64,000 nucleotides of DNA from Ga0077555 sp033764055 (GTDB lineage Bacteria > Pseudomonadota > Alphaproteobacteria > Rhizobiales > Hyphomicrobiaceae): contig JANRJI010000037.1 of NCBI GenBank assembly GCA_033764055.1, forward strand, positions 1 through 64,000, read 5' to 3'. Below the pieces are notes generated by a model. It did not search any database and had not been told where the DNA came from. It worked only from the letters and a program-made list of their open reading frames with translations. Position numbers and translations under genes: made by a program. Numbering within the stretch: the first letter of the stretch is position 1; each line of letters starts with the position of its first letter. Below, piece after piece: positions 26,251 to 36,477 of this stretch.

Positions 26251-26273
26251 AAAAAAGGGGCCGATACGGCCCC
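26251..26273 (-). terminator. Intrinsic terminator of the H-NS-like gene
   Basis: Seven-bp GC stem (GGGGCCG / CGGCCCC) with a 3-base loop, preceded on the plus strand by A6 at 26251-26256, which is U6 in the minus-strand transcript. It lies 29 bases past the stop of the minus-strand gene at 26302. Confidence 0.8.
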
Positions 26274-26301
26274 CCTTCGAACGTCGCCCCTGAAGCTGCG
26301 A

Positions 26302-26637
26302 TCAGACCAGGAAGCTCTCGAGCTTCTGACCTTTCTTCTGCGCGTCGACGAGCCAGTTCGGCTGGCGGCCGCGCCCCGTCCAGGTTTGAGAAGGATCCTT
26401 GGGGTTGCGATATTTGACGGCGACCTTGGTGCCTTTCGTCGAGCCTTTTCCAGTGCTGCCACGCCCCCCCAATACCTCGGCGATGGTCAGGCCGGCCCTT
26501 GCGGCCAACGCCTCGATTTCCTCGCGAACGGCCTTCTTCTCGGCTGCCTGCGCTGCAACCATCGCTTCGTCCACGCGGTCACGGAGTTCACGCAACTCGG
26601 CATAGGACATCTTGTCCAGCCCGTTGATCTTGGCCAT
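26302..26637 (-). CDS. H-NS family nucleoid-associated protein (HvrA-like)
   Basis: 111 residues. An N-terminal coiled coil (ELRELRDRVDEAMVAAQAAE) for oligomerisation, a Gly/Ser/Lys linker (GGRGSTGKGSTKGTK), and the H-NS DNA-binding signature KYRNPKDPSQTWTGRGRQPN followed by WL. The GRGRQP core is the AT-hook-like loop that enters the minor groove. Such proteins silence AT-rich, often foreign, DNA; HvrA and BpH3 are alphaproteobacterial and betaproteobacterial examples. It has its own terminator, and upstream of the start is an AT-rich stretch (26690-26740) that may be its promoter. Confidence 0.93.
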   Translation of the reverse strand: MAKINGLDKMSYAELRELRDRVDEAMVAAQAAEKKAVREEIEALAARAGLTIAEVLGGRGSTGKGSTKGTKVAVKYRNPKDPSQTWTGRGRQPNWLVDAQKKGQKLESFLV

Positions 26638-27303
26638 TGTTTCCTCATGATCATGGGAGTTCTGACGGCATGGAAGCCCATCAGCGGCGGTCTATAGCGC
26701 ATTCTTTGTTTGCGAATCCATAACAAAATTCCCAGAACCCGGAAATCACCCGCACATCATAACCGCAGGCATTGGCAGTGGGCATCCTGGCAGCACACCC
26801 CCCGCAGCCCGCGTGCGAGCGCACCGGCTCGCCGGGTTACCGAAATGCGCAGCTGCCAAGCCCCACCGCCGACAATAGCTTCTCGAGGATATTCAAGCGC
26901 GACCGGCGCGCCCTGCACCTGCGGCGCGCGATCCGCGCCACCTCGATTTGCGGCCGATCGGGTCCGGCCTGGCCGGCCGGGACAAGGTGACGCGATCGCC
27001 GCCGAGCACGGAAGAAAAACCCAGCACTCTTGCCGGGCGCCTGGCGCCGAAGTTGGCGGATTTTCCAGACCGGACTATCGCAGTCGCCGCCTGGAGCGCA
27101 TCGAAAGCCGGCGGGAATTGCTGCCGGCCAGGCAATTGTCGCGCGCGTCTCTTCAGCCGCTTGTTGAGAGGGCACCCCGGGCCGGCGGGTCGTCGCCCGC
27201 CCCGTGCGTATGGAAAGCGGCTTACTCGATACATCCAATAATCCGTTGCGACGAATGCGCCGACAATCAGCGCTCGAATGCTCATTCCCATGGCTCGCCA
27301 CAC
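26638..27303. other. 666-base region without a convincing gene
   Basis: Bases 26690-26760 are AT-rich and may hold the promoter of the H-NS-like gene. The rest (26800-27300) has open frames on both strands, but their composition is Arg/Pro/Ser-rich and typical of GC-driven shadows. One short minus-strand segment, near 27215-27295, encodes a start followed by a hydrophobic stretch (MSIRALIVGAFVATDYW), which could be a small membrane protein, but no ribosome-binding site or family supports it. Confidence 0.4.
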
Positions 27304-28056
27304 ATGAGCACGCAACCACGTGCGCCGGCGCGGGGAGCGGACGCACCCGGCGACCGGAAACCATTTTTTGACCATACGGGCTTACTCTCGGACCAGACCG
27401 GGCGCGAATATCGTCGCCCAATCGGGATGTTGGAGGGTAGCGTGCAGCATATCGAGATGTGCATCGACGAGATCCTCGCGGAGATCGATGCACGGCTTGC
27501 CGATACGTCTTGCCTGCGCGCGCTCGCGCAGCTTGACGAGCGTGAGGCGAACGGCGAGTCGATGGACGCGCTCGACGGCGCCCGGTTCCGCGCGCATCTC
27601 ACGGCAAAGATCGCGGCGCTCCCCCTCGTGCAGGCCCGCGCCAAGATCGTCGAGGCGCGGACGCTGCTTGATCATTCGGCAGTGGCCACGCCAGACGCTC
27701 CTCCGGCTGCGACCAATGTCATCCGCCTTGCGGACGTCGGCGCCGCCCGCCAGCGCGAAGCGAGCAAAGCCGAGCCGGTATCGGTCAAGACGGCGGCATC
27801 GCCACGCCCTGGGCCGCAGTTCAAGTCGATGCGCGAGCGTCTCGCTCAGGCGACCGGCGTCGGCATCACGGTCGCCAGCATCGCGCTGGCCGGATGGCTG
27901 GCGATCGGGCCGCTCGACGTCGTCGCCCACACCAAGCGTGTCCCGGTCGATCATCCGGCCGTCCCTTACACGATGGCTCCTGTCGATGAGAGCGCGGGTG
28001 CGAGGTGGCCGCTCTGGCAGACCGCGGAGCGCCTCGTAAGGCGACTGGTCGACTAG
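27304..28056 (+). CDS. Unknown protein with a C-terminal membrane segment
   Basis: About 250 residues. The N-terminal part is polar and mostly helical (HIEMCIDEILAEIDARLADT, DALDGARFRAHLTAKIAALP). A Pro/Ala-rich linker follows, then one hydrophobic segment near residues 193-210 (VGITVASIALAGWLAIGPL) and a short polar tail with two Trp. There is no signal peptide at the N-terminus, so a single-span protein with a cytoplasmic N-terminal domain is likely. I do not recognise the family. The start is uncertain: ATG 27304 lacks a Shine-Dalgarno sequence and ATG 27427 begins the conserved-looking helical part. It precedes a polysaccharide gene group by 160 bases. Confidence 0.6.
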   Translation: MSTQPRAPARGADAPGDRKPFFDHTGLLSDQTGREYRRPIGMLEGSVQHIEMCIDEILAEIDARLADTSCLRALAQLDEREANGESMDALDGARFRAHLTAKIAALPLVQARAKIVEARTLLDHSAVATPDAPPAATNVIRLADVGAARQREASKAEPVSVKTAASPRPGPQFKSMRERLAQATGVGITVASIALAGWLAIGPLDVVAHTKRVPVDHPAVPYTMAPVDESAGARWPLWQTAERLVRRLVD

Positions 28057-28216
28057 CGACGCGGTCACAGGCAGGCAAGCTCGACGCTCCGTTTGCGATT
28101 CAGCAACGGACCGCCGCTACCGTCGCCAACCGGAGTCTTCGGCATGGACCGACCGCCAGGGCGCTCCCTCTCGAGGCGCGACCGGCGGCGCGTCGCTACA
28201 TCCTCAGGAGGATCGC

Positions 28217-29002
28217 GTGGCAGCACTGAAAAAGGCCGTCAAGGAGCTCGCGGGCTCACTCGGCTACGACGTCATCCGCAAGAACGGCGGCGGCACCGCC
28301 GATCTCACCCGTGGCGTAGTGGCCCGCTTCCGCAAGCACGGCCAAGACATCGCGCTCTTCGTCGACGACGAGTGGGACTATATCCAGGGCCACCACCTGA
28401 AGGGGCATTTCTACGAGGAGGAGGAGCTGGGTCTCATCGGCCGGCACCTTCGGGGCGGCGTGCTGGTCGATGTCGGAGCGAACATCGGCAACCATACCGT
28501 CTATGCCCTGAAGCTCCTCGGCGTCGACAAGGTGATCGCGTTCGAGCCAAACCCGGCCGCCGCGCGCCTGCTGCAGATCAACTTGGCGCTCAACGGCCTT
28601 TCAGGAAAGGTCGATCATCGCCTCGCCGGCCTGTCCGACCGGTCGGCGGTGGGCCAACTCGTGGCACCGGGCCACAAGGATCTCGGCAGCACGCGGGTCA
28701 CGGTCGGTGGCGGCGCCAGTGCGCCCGGCGATCGCGCGTGCCGCGTCATGACGGGCGACGAGGCGCTAGCCGGCGAGCCCCGCATTGACATGATCAAAAT
28801 CGATACGGAAGCCATGGAGCTGAAGGTGCTGGCAGGTCTCCAGCACACGCTGGAGCGCCACCGGCCGAAGCTCTTCGTCGAGGTCGACGACGCCAACCGC
28901 GCGACGTTCCTGGCCCTCGCCCAGCGCCTCGGCTACGAGGTCGCCGATAGCCACCGGCGTTATGCAACCAACTGCAACTATCTGCTCACCCCGCGATCGT
29001 AG
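28217..29002 (+). CDS. FkbM family SAM-dependent methyltransferase
   Basis: 261 residues. The SAM-binding loop is VDVGANIGNHTVYAL (near 84-98), followed by AFEPNPAAARLL (acidic ribose-binding residue) and the FkbM landmark MIKIDTEAMELKVLAG. FkbM enzymes O-methylate hydroxyls of sugars or natural products and are common in surface-polysaccharide clusters. GTG 28217 is supported by AGGAGG six bases upstream. A Wzx-type flippase and a GT2 follow directly (8-base gap, then a 4-base overlap), so it probably methylates a glycan made by this group. Confidence 0.9.
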   Translation: MAALKKAVKELAGSLGYDVIRKNGGGTADLTRGVVARFRKHGQDIALFVDDEWDYIQGHHLKGHFYEEEELGLIGRHLRGGVLVDVGANIGNHTVYALKLLGVDKVIAFEPNPAAARLLQINLALNGLSGKVDHRLAGLSDRSAVGQLVAPGHKDLGSTRVTVGGGASAPGDRACRVMTGDEALAGEPRIDMIKIDTEAMELKVLAGLQHTLERHRPKLFVEVDDANRATFLALAQRLGYEVADSHRRYATNCNYLLTPRS

Positions 29003-29010
29003 CCGAGCCG

Positions 29011-30528
29011 ATGTCCGTCAAGAGCCTCGTCAGATCGACGCTGCTGCTCGGCTCGTCCTCGGCCGCCAATACGCTGATCGCAATAGTGAGGGTCAAGGCC
29101 CTGGCGCTGCTCGTCGGACCGGCGGGACTGGGGCTCCTCGGAGCGCTATCCGGCATCGCTGGCACGGCCACGACGCTGTTCGCGATGGGCGCCGATACCA
29201 GCGGCACACGGCGCCTGGCGCTCGACCGTGAAAAGCCCGGCGCCGTCGCGCGCCTGCGACGCGCCCTTCTGCTCCTTGGTGCCATCCACGGCGCCGTCTG
29301 CATGGCCGTCTTCTGGCTGGCGCGCGAGCCGATCTCGCGGTGGGTGCTCGGTAGCGACGACTACGCGTTCCAGGTGGGGCTGCTCGGGCCTGCCGTCGCG
29401 GTCTCCCTGCTGGCCGGCCTGCAGATCTCCCTCCTGCAAGGGCTTGGCCGAGTGGCCGACATCGCCCGTGTCGGCATCGCCTCGAGTGCGCTCGGCACCA
29501 TTCTCGGGCTGCTGGCCGTGTTGACCTGGGGCGTCGCCGGCCTGATCGTCCTGATTCTCGCTCAACCCGCCATCGCTGCACTGATGGCGGCGGCGTCGTC
29601 GCCGCCGCGCAGCGAAGGCGATGCCGGGATCGGATCGGATCGCAGCAGACTCCTCGCCGACTGGCGCGACCTTGTGGGCGAAGGCTCGGCCTTCATGTTG
29701 AGCTACCTGATGCTGGCGCTCGTTCCGCTGGCCGTCCGCTCGCTCGTCATCCAGTCGGCGGGCCTGGAGGCGGCGGGACATTTCCACGCGGCCTGGACGA
29801 TGTCGGTCGTCTACGTCGGTTTCCTGCTCAACGCGATGTCGGCCGACTACTTCCCGCGCCTGACCGGCCTCATCGGCGAGCGCACGGCGGCATGCCGCCT
29901 CGTCAACGACCAGCTGCAGGTGGGTCTCGCCATCGGCGGGCCGATCCTCCTGATCATGCTGGCAGGGGCACCATGGCTGGTGACGCTGCTCTATTCACCG
30001 GCCTTCGCGCCGGCTGCCGGCATCGTCGAATGGCAGGCGCTCGGCAACCTGATGAAGATCGCGGGGTGGCCGATCGCGTTCCTGGCGATGGCACGCGGCC
30101 GGTCGGTCCAGTTCATGGCCCTCGAGGTTGCCTGGACGAGCATCTTCCTCGTTCTGGTGTGGCTGCTCCTGCCACACTTCGGCATTGCTGCCACGGGAAT
30201 CGGCTTCGCTATCGCCTGTGCGGCATTTCTCGTGATGCAGACGGTGGCTGCGGCGATCACCTACGGCTTCTTCCTGAACAATCGCTCGATGGCGATGCTC
30301 GCGACGTTCGCCGGAGCGGGCTCCGCGACGCTCGCCGCGTCGCAGCACTCGGCCCTGCTTCAGGCGGGCATTGGTGGCTCGCTGGCACTGGTGCTCGGCG
30401 TCACCAGCCTCCGTCACATCCTGACGGAGACCGGGGCGGACGGACGGATCGGCGTACTCGGCCGGCGCGCATTCGCCCGGGCGGGATGGCCGCTGCCTGG
30501 ATCCCCAACGAAAGCGAGCGCGGCATGA
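29011..30528 (+). CDS. Wzx-type polysaccharide flippase (O-antigen translocase)
   Basis: 505-residue membrane protein with about 12-14 hydrophobic helices, of the MVF/polysaccharide transporter superfamily. It begins with the typical polar-then-hydrophobic N-terminus (STLLLGSSSAANTLIAIVRV, then KALALLVGPAGLGLLG), as in WzxE/RfbX proteins. These flip lipid-linked oligosaccharide units across the inner membrane. It is the middle gene of a three-gene group: FkbM methyltransferase 8 bases upstream, GT2 overlapping its stop by four bases (ATGA). Confidence 0.88.
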   Translation: MSVKSLVRSTLLLGSSSAANTLIAIVRVKALALLVGPAGLGLLGALSGIAGTATTLFAMGADTSGTRRLALDREKPGAVARLRRALLLLGAIHGAVCMAVFWLAREPISRWVLGSDDYAFQVGLLGPAVAVSLLAGLQISLLQGLGRVADIARVGIASSALGTILGLLAVLTWGVAGLIVLILAQPAIAALMAAASSPPRSEGDAGIGSDRSRLLADWRDLVGEGSAFMLSYLMLALVPLAVRSLVIQSAGLEAAGHFHAAWTMSVVYVGFLLNAMSADYFPRLTGLIGERTAACRLVNDQLQVGLAIGGPILLIMLAGAPWLVTLLYSPAFAPAAGIVEWQALGNLMKIAGWPIAFLAMARGRSVQFMALEVAWTSIFLVLVWLLLPHFGIAATGIGFAIACAAFLVMQTVAAAITYGFFLNNRSMAMLATFAGAGSATLAASQHSALLQAGIGGSLALVLGVTSLRHILTETGADGRIGVLGRRAFARAGWPLPGSPTKASAA

Positions 30529-31496
30529 GGATCTCCGTTGTCATCCCCACCTACAATCGCGCCGTCCCTGTCGGCGAGGCGATCGAGAGTGTGCTCAGTC
30601 AATCGGCACCGCCGCACGAGGTCATCGTCGTCGACGACGGATCGACGGATGGTACCGCCGCCACCCTGCAGTCGTATGGCGACCGCATCGTCGTGTTGCA
30701 CCAGAGGAACTCGGGCGTCAGCTCCGCCCGCAATGCCGGCATCGCCCGTGCCACCGGCGATTGGCTGGCATTCCTCGATTCGGACGACGTCTGGTTGCCC
30801 GGTCGACTTGCGTTGTTGCAGACGGACGTTCCCCGATGCGGGGCGGGCGTGCACGTCGCGGATGTGCTTCTCGAGGGCCCAGGATATGCGGAGCGCCTGC
30901 TGGCCCTCAGGGGCCTCGGCTCCCTTCCGGCCGGGACCGCGACGCCGATCGCGCGTCCACTGCGGCACGTGGTCAGCGGTCTCTCGTTGATGTCGGTCGC
31001 TTGCCGACGGGACTGGGTCACGGCGGCCGGCGGCTTCGACACCGATCTGCGGATGTACGAGGATCTCGATCTCCTGACGCGCCTCGCCCTGATGGGTCCC
31101 TGGCTGTTCAATCCTGAGCTCGTGTGCAGAGCACGCCGGGTGGCAGAGCCGGACGGGCTGGCGCTGACCAGCCGTGCCGCGCGCGACACCGTCCGCTCGA
31201 TCGGAAACCTGGCTCGTATCTTCGATCGCCTGCTGATCAGCCAAGATCTCGAAGCGGTTGAACGACGCATCGCCCAGCAGTCGCTCAGCGGTGCGCTTTT
31301 TAGACAGGCCCAAGCCCTGCTGACCGCCGGCGAGTGGTCAGACGCGTTGCGTCCGCTGGTGCGGTCGGCCAGGCTGCACCCGGTTCCGGCCAAGGGTGTC
31401 GGGAAGGCTGCCGCTCTCCTGGCACTCGGCACACGCGGTTACCGGGCCCTTGCGGCAGGGCCACGCGGCTTCTATCGCGAGGACTACGGCGCCTGA
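30525..31496 (+). CDS. Family 2 glycosyltransferase
   Basis: 323 residues with the GT-A fold of GT2. The N-terminus MRISVVIPTYNR, the nucleotide-sugar motif V-V-D37-D38-G-S-T-D-G, SGVSSARNAG, and the metal motif FLDSDDVW (D85/D87/D88) are all present. The acceptor region (DTDLRMYEDLDLLTRLAL) carries the ED motif that often holds the catalytic base. The C-terminal 90 residues are helical and specific to this protein. Its start overlaps the flippase stop (ATGA), so it is coupled to the polysaccharide group. Sugar donor unknown. Confidence 0.9.
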   Translation: MRISVVIPTYNRAVPVGEAIESVLSQSAPPHEVIVVDDGSTDGTAATLQSYGDRIVVLHQRNSGVSSARNAGIARATGDWLAFLDSDDVWLPGRLALLQTDVPRCGAGVHVADVLLEGPGYAERLLALRGLGSLPAGTATPIARPLRHVVSGLSLMSVACRRDWVTAAGGFDTDLRMYEDLDLLTRLALMGPWLFNPELVCRARRVAEPDGLALTSRAARDTVRSIGNLARIFDRLLISQDLEAVERRIAQQSLSGALFRQAQALLTAGEWSDALRPLVRSARLHPVPAKGVGKAAALLALGTRGYRALAAGPRGFYREDYGA

Positions 31497-31594
31497 GCAT
31501 CAGTCGCTGTGCTGTGCCTGTGGATTGCGGTGAGGGAAACGGCCACCGGTCGGTGTCGCAACCCGTGACTCCGAGAATCACTTAGCTTCCGCGC

Positions 31595-33535
31595 ATGCGG
31601 TTTACTCCACAGCTCCTGGATGAGATCAGGGCCCGGCTGCCGGTCAGCCAGGTAGTCGCACGCAAGGTGCAGTTGAAGAAGGCCGGTCGCGAGTGGAGAG
31701 GACTCTCCCCGTTCAAGACCGAGCGAACGCCATCCTTCTTCGTCAACGACCAGAAGGGCTTCTATCATTGCTTCGCCTCGGGCTCGCACGGGGACATCTT
31801 CAAGTTCGTGATGGAGACCGAGGGCCTGAGCTTCATGGAGGCGGTCGAGCGGCTGGCCGGTGAGGCTGGGCTGCCATTGCCCGCGGCGGAGCCACGGTCT
31901 GCCGCCCAGAGAGAGAAGGTGGACCAGCTCTCGCGCCTGACGGCCCTGCTGGAGGCTGCCACCGCCTTCTTCGAGGCGAGTCTCGCCGGTCCGGGTGGGG
32001 ACGAGGCGCGCCGCTATATCGCGAGACGCGGCCTCAAATCCGAGACGATCGCGGCATTCAGGATCGGCTACGCCCCCGCGGGACGCAGCTCGCTGCGGGA
32101 GGCGCTGGCCGGAAGGGGATTCTCGGTCGAGGAGATGGCGCGCTCCGGCATGCTGATCTCCGGGCCGGACATTCCGGTCGCCTATGATCGCTTCCGGCAT
32201 CGCGTGATGTTCCCGATCACCGACGCCAAGGGCCGCACGATCGCCTTCGGCGGTCGCGCACTCGACAAGGACGCACCGGCCAAGTACCTCAACTCGCCCG
32301 AGACGCCGCTCTTCCATAAGGGCGCGGTGCTCTTCAATGCTGCGCGTGCCCGTCCGCTCGCCTTCGAGCGTAGCCGGATCATCGCGGTCGAGGGCTACAT
32401 GGACGTCATCGCCCTGGCAGAAGCAGGCTTCGGCGAGACGGTCGCACCGCTCGGCACGGCCCTGACGGAGGCGCAGGTCCAGCTGCTGTGGCGGATGGCT
32501 CCCGAGCCGATCTTGTGCTTCGACGGCGACGCCGCCGGCAAGAAGGCCGCCTATCGCGCCGTGGACACGGTGTTGCCCCACCTCAAGCCCGGCCTCACCG
32601 TGCGCTTCGCCTTCCTCCCCGACGGGCTCGACCCCGACGATCTCGTTCGGGCGCGGGGGCGCGAGGCTTTCGAAGCCGTCCTCGCCAGCCATGTGCGGCC
32701 GTTGTTCGACGTGCTGATGGAGAAGGAGGAGCTGGCCGACAGTGGCAGCCTCACGCCGGATCAGCGCGCCGCGCTCGAAGTTCGACTGAAGTCTCTGGTC
32801 GGCCGCATCGGCGATCCTGTCGTACGCGGCCAGTACGAAACGGAGCTGCGGCAGACGCTATGGGAGCGGAGCCGGCGGGAGGTCCGCGCGCTGACGGGGG
32901 CAGGCGGCCGCCGCAGCGCCTCCGCCATCGGCCGGCGCCGCGACAACACCAAGCTCGACTGGCGCATTCGCGACCGGGCGGTGCTGGAAGGTCCTCGCTC
33001 GCGCACGAGCCGGCCGCCGCCTCCGGCGGTTGCCAGCAACGAGCTCGTGGCGCGGGCGCAGCAGACGGCGCCACGCGAGGCCCTGCTGATGCGGACCCTG
33101 ATCAACCACCCCTGGCTGATCGAGGAGCACGCCGAGGCGATTTCCACCCTGACCTTTGCCGAGGCGGGGCTGGCACGCCTTCGGGACGCGCTGCTTTCGG
33201 CCACGATGGACGAGAATTTACTTGACAGGGAAACGCTTGCTTCCCATCTCACGGCTCAAGGCTTTGCTCCGGTCCTTGCCCTCGTCCAGCGTGCGATCAC
33301 GCATAAAGGCGACAAGTTCGCCGAGCCAGAGGCAGACCGGGCCGCCGTCGAGACGGGCTGGCATCACGCCGTCGCACTCCATCGCAAGACGGAGCTGCGG
33401 CGAGAGCTGGCGATTGCCGAGCAGGCTTGGCACGAGGAGGGCAGCGATGACGCGTATGCCCGAATCTGCGAAATTCAGGCCGAGCTGATGAGGACCGACG
33501 GCACAGAGCCAGGGTTCGAAGGCGTCGCAAGCTGA
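31595..33535 (+). CDS. dnaG: DNA primase DnaG
   Basis: 646-residue primase that makes RNA primers for replication. The N-terminal zinc-binding domain is recognisable (GLSPFKTERTPSFFVNDQKG then FYHCFASGSHGDIFKF) but three of the four zinc ligands of E. coli are replaced: S38, K41 and S62, with only C59 kept. The RNA polymerase core has the Toprim motifs VEGYMDVIAL and FDGDAAGKKAAYRAVD, and the basic motif near KYLNSPETPLFHKG. The C-terminal DnaB-interacting region (about 470-646) is present. It precedes rpoD on the same strand, as in the widespread dnaG-rpoD macromolecular synthesis arrangement, with a 322-base gap that contains a nested hairpin. Confidence 0.97.
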   Translation: MRFTPQLLDEIRARLPVSQVVARKVQLKKAGREWRGLSPFKTERTPSFFVNDQKGFYHCFASGSHGDIFKFVMETEGLSFMEAVERLAGEAGLPLPAAEPRSAAQREKVDQLSRLTALLEAATAFFEASLAGPGGDEARRYIARRGLKSETIAAFRIGYAPAGRSSLREALAGRGFSVEEMARSGMLISGPDIPVAYDRFRHRVMFPITDAKGRTIAFGGRALDKDAPAKYLNSPETPLFHKGAVLFNAARARPLAFERSRIIAVEGYMDVIALAEAGFGETVAPLGTALTEAQVQLLWRMAPEPILCFDGDAAGKKAAYRAVDTVLPHLKPGLTVRFAFLPDGLDPDDLVRARGREAFEAVLASHVRPLFDVLMEKEELADSGSLTPDQRAALEVRLKSLVGRIGDPVVRGQYETELRQTLWERSRREVRALTGAGGRRSASAIGRRRDNTKLDWRIRDRAVLEGPRSRTSRPPPPAVASNELVARAQQTAPREALLMRTLINHPWLIEEHAEAISTLTFAEAGLARLRDALLSATMDENLLDRETLASHLTAQGFAPVLALVQRAITHKGDKFAEPEADRAAVETGWHHAVALHRKTELRRELAIAEQAWHEEGSDDAYARICEIQAELMRTDGTEPGFEGVAS

Positions 33536-33857
33536 TCCGACATTCGCCGCAACTGCGGCGCAGTGTCGGGACCGTGTGTGCAGGCGGGGATAGACATCCG
33601 GGCTCTACGCAAGCAGCGCGGAGCCGGGCGGCTTGGGACGGGACCGAATGACGATAGCGTCGCGCCAGCTTCGGCGGTCGTACTGCGCGCTTGCCGCGCA
33701 TTCATCCTGTCGTTTCGCTCACCGCCCTGCGCCCCGTCCGGCATGAACATCAGCGGCCGATCCGCAACTTGAGCTTTGCCGACGCGGGCGCGGCCAGGTG
33801 GACGGATGCGTCCGCCAGAACGATATACCTGAGATAGATCCCACATCGAGGATGCAC
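33536..33857. other. 322-base gap between dnaG and rpoD
   Basis: No gene is seen. The first 35 bases hold a nested hairpin (33537-33569). The rest presumably contains an rpoD promoter, but no hexamer pair stands out in the high-GC sequence. Confidence 0.5.
33537..33569 (+). terminator. Nested hairpin just after dnaG
   Basis: An outer 6-bp stem (CCGACA / TGTCGG) encloses an inner 6-bp stem (CGCCGC / GCGGCG) with an AACT loop. It starts at the dnaG stop codon. No T-tract follows. It may partially terminate or protect the dnaG transcript before rpoD. Confidence 0.45.
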
Positions 33858-35837
<1,980 letters not shown>

Positions 35838-35851
35838 GTTCACGATCGACC

Positions 35852-36103
35852 ATGCCGAGTGACAGGGCAACCGACGGAATACCTCGAACAGAACATGCCT
35901 TCACGGTCGTCGTGGAGCGTGATCAGGAGGGGTATTTCGTGGCCTCTGTCCCGGCCTTGCCCGGCTGTCATACACAAGCCAGGTCACTGGATGAGCTGAT
36001 GGCACGCATCCGCGAGGCCATCGAGCTGGTGCTCGAGGACCAGGACCATCCGGTGCCTGCCCTCGAGTTCGTCGGCGTTCAGCGGGTAACGGTCGCCGCA
36101 TGA
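35852..36103 (+). CDS. hicB: HicB-family antitoxin
   Basis: 83 residues with the HicB fold: FTVVVERDQEGYFVASVPAL followed by PGCHTQARSLDELMARIREA, the degenerate RNase H-like domain that neutralises HicA. It is the short form without a C-terminal DNA-binding domain, so autoregulation is doubtful. ATG 35852 is used; a TTG start 18 bases earlier would overlap the rpoD stop. Its stop overlaps the hicA start (ATGA). The antitoxin-first order occurs in many hicBA pairs. The 14-base spacing from rpoD suggests read-through from the rpoD transcript. Confidence 0.92.
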   Translation: MPSDRATDGIPRTEHAFTVVVERDQEGYFVASVPALPGCHTQARSLDELMARIREAIELVLEDQDHPVPALEFVGVQRVTVAA

Positions 36104-36465
36104 ATCCGCGGGCCGCGCGGCCGACCGGCGGAGAGCTGATCTCCGCCTTGCAGCGGGCCGGCTTTACGGTGGTGCGGACCAAGGGAAGCCATCATCGCTT
36201 GGCACACGCCGACGGCAGGAAGACCACGGTTCCTGTCCACGGCACAGAGACCATCGGTCCCGGACTGCTCTCCAAGATCCTGCGGGACGTCGAGCTGACG
36301 CGCGAGCAGCTCGAGGCGCTGCTGCAGCCTACGGAAGCGATGTGGCCTTCACCGGCGGCCGGCATTCCCCTCTCGCGCCAGCGAGCGCCCCGTCGCGTTC
36401 CCACCACAGCCACGCCGGACGCCACACTTCCGACCACAACGCATTCGATTCTGAACAGGATATGA
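36100..36465 (+). CDS. hicA: HicA-family mRNA interferase toxin with a C-terminal extension
   Basis: The first about 75 residues are a standard HicA (GGELISALQRAGFTVVRTKG, SHHRLAHADGRKTTVPVHG) with the catalytic His in GSHHR. HicA cleaves mRNA and blocks translation. The usual length is 60-85 residues; this frame runs to 121, adding a Pro/Thr/Ser/Arg-rich tail (from about residue 78) that looks non-homologous, perhaps because the ancestral stop was lost. The start overlaps the hicB stop by four bases. The next gene, a leucine-rich-repeat protein, starts 12 bases later. Confidence 0.88.
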   Translation: MNPRAARPTGGELISALQRAGFTVVRTKGSHHRLAHADGRKTTVPVHGTETIGPGLLSKILRDVELTREQLEALLQPTEAMWPSPAAGIPLSRQRAPRRVPTTATPDATLPTTTHSILNRI

Positions 36466-36477
36466 AAGGATGCGCTG

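Noticed and set aside
26710..27303. N-terminal extension of the unknown gene at 27304
   Set aside because: The extension is Arg/Ser/Pro-rich with many Cys and no fold features, and no ribosome-binding site precedes it.
33505..33540. GGTTCGAA-like tRNA T-loop at the dnaG 3' end
   Set aside because: No acceptor or anticodon stem can be folded around it; it is part of the dnaG coding region.
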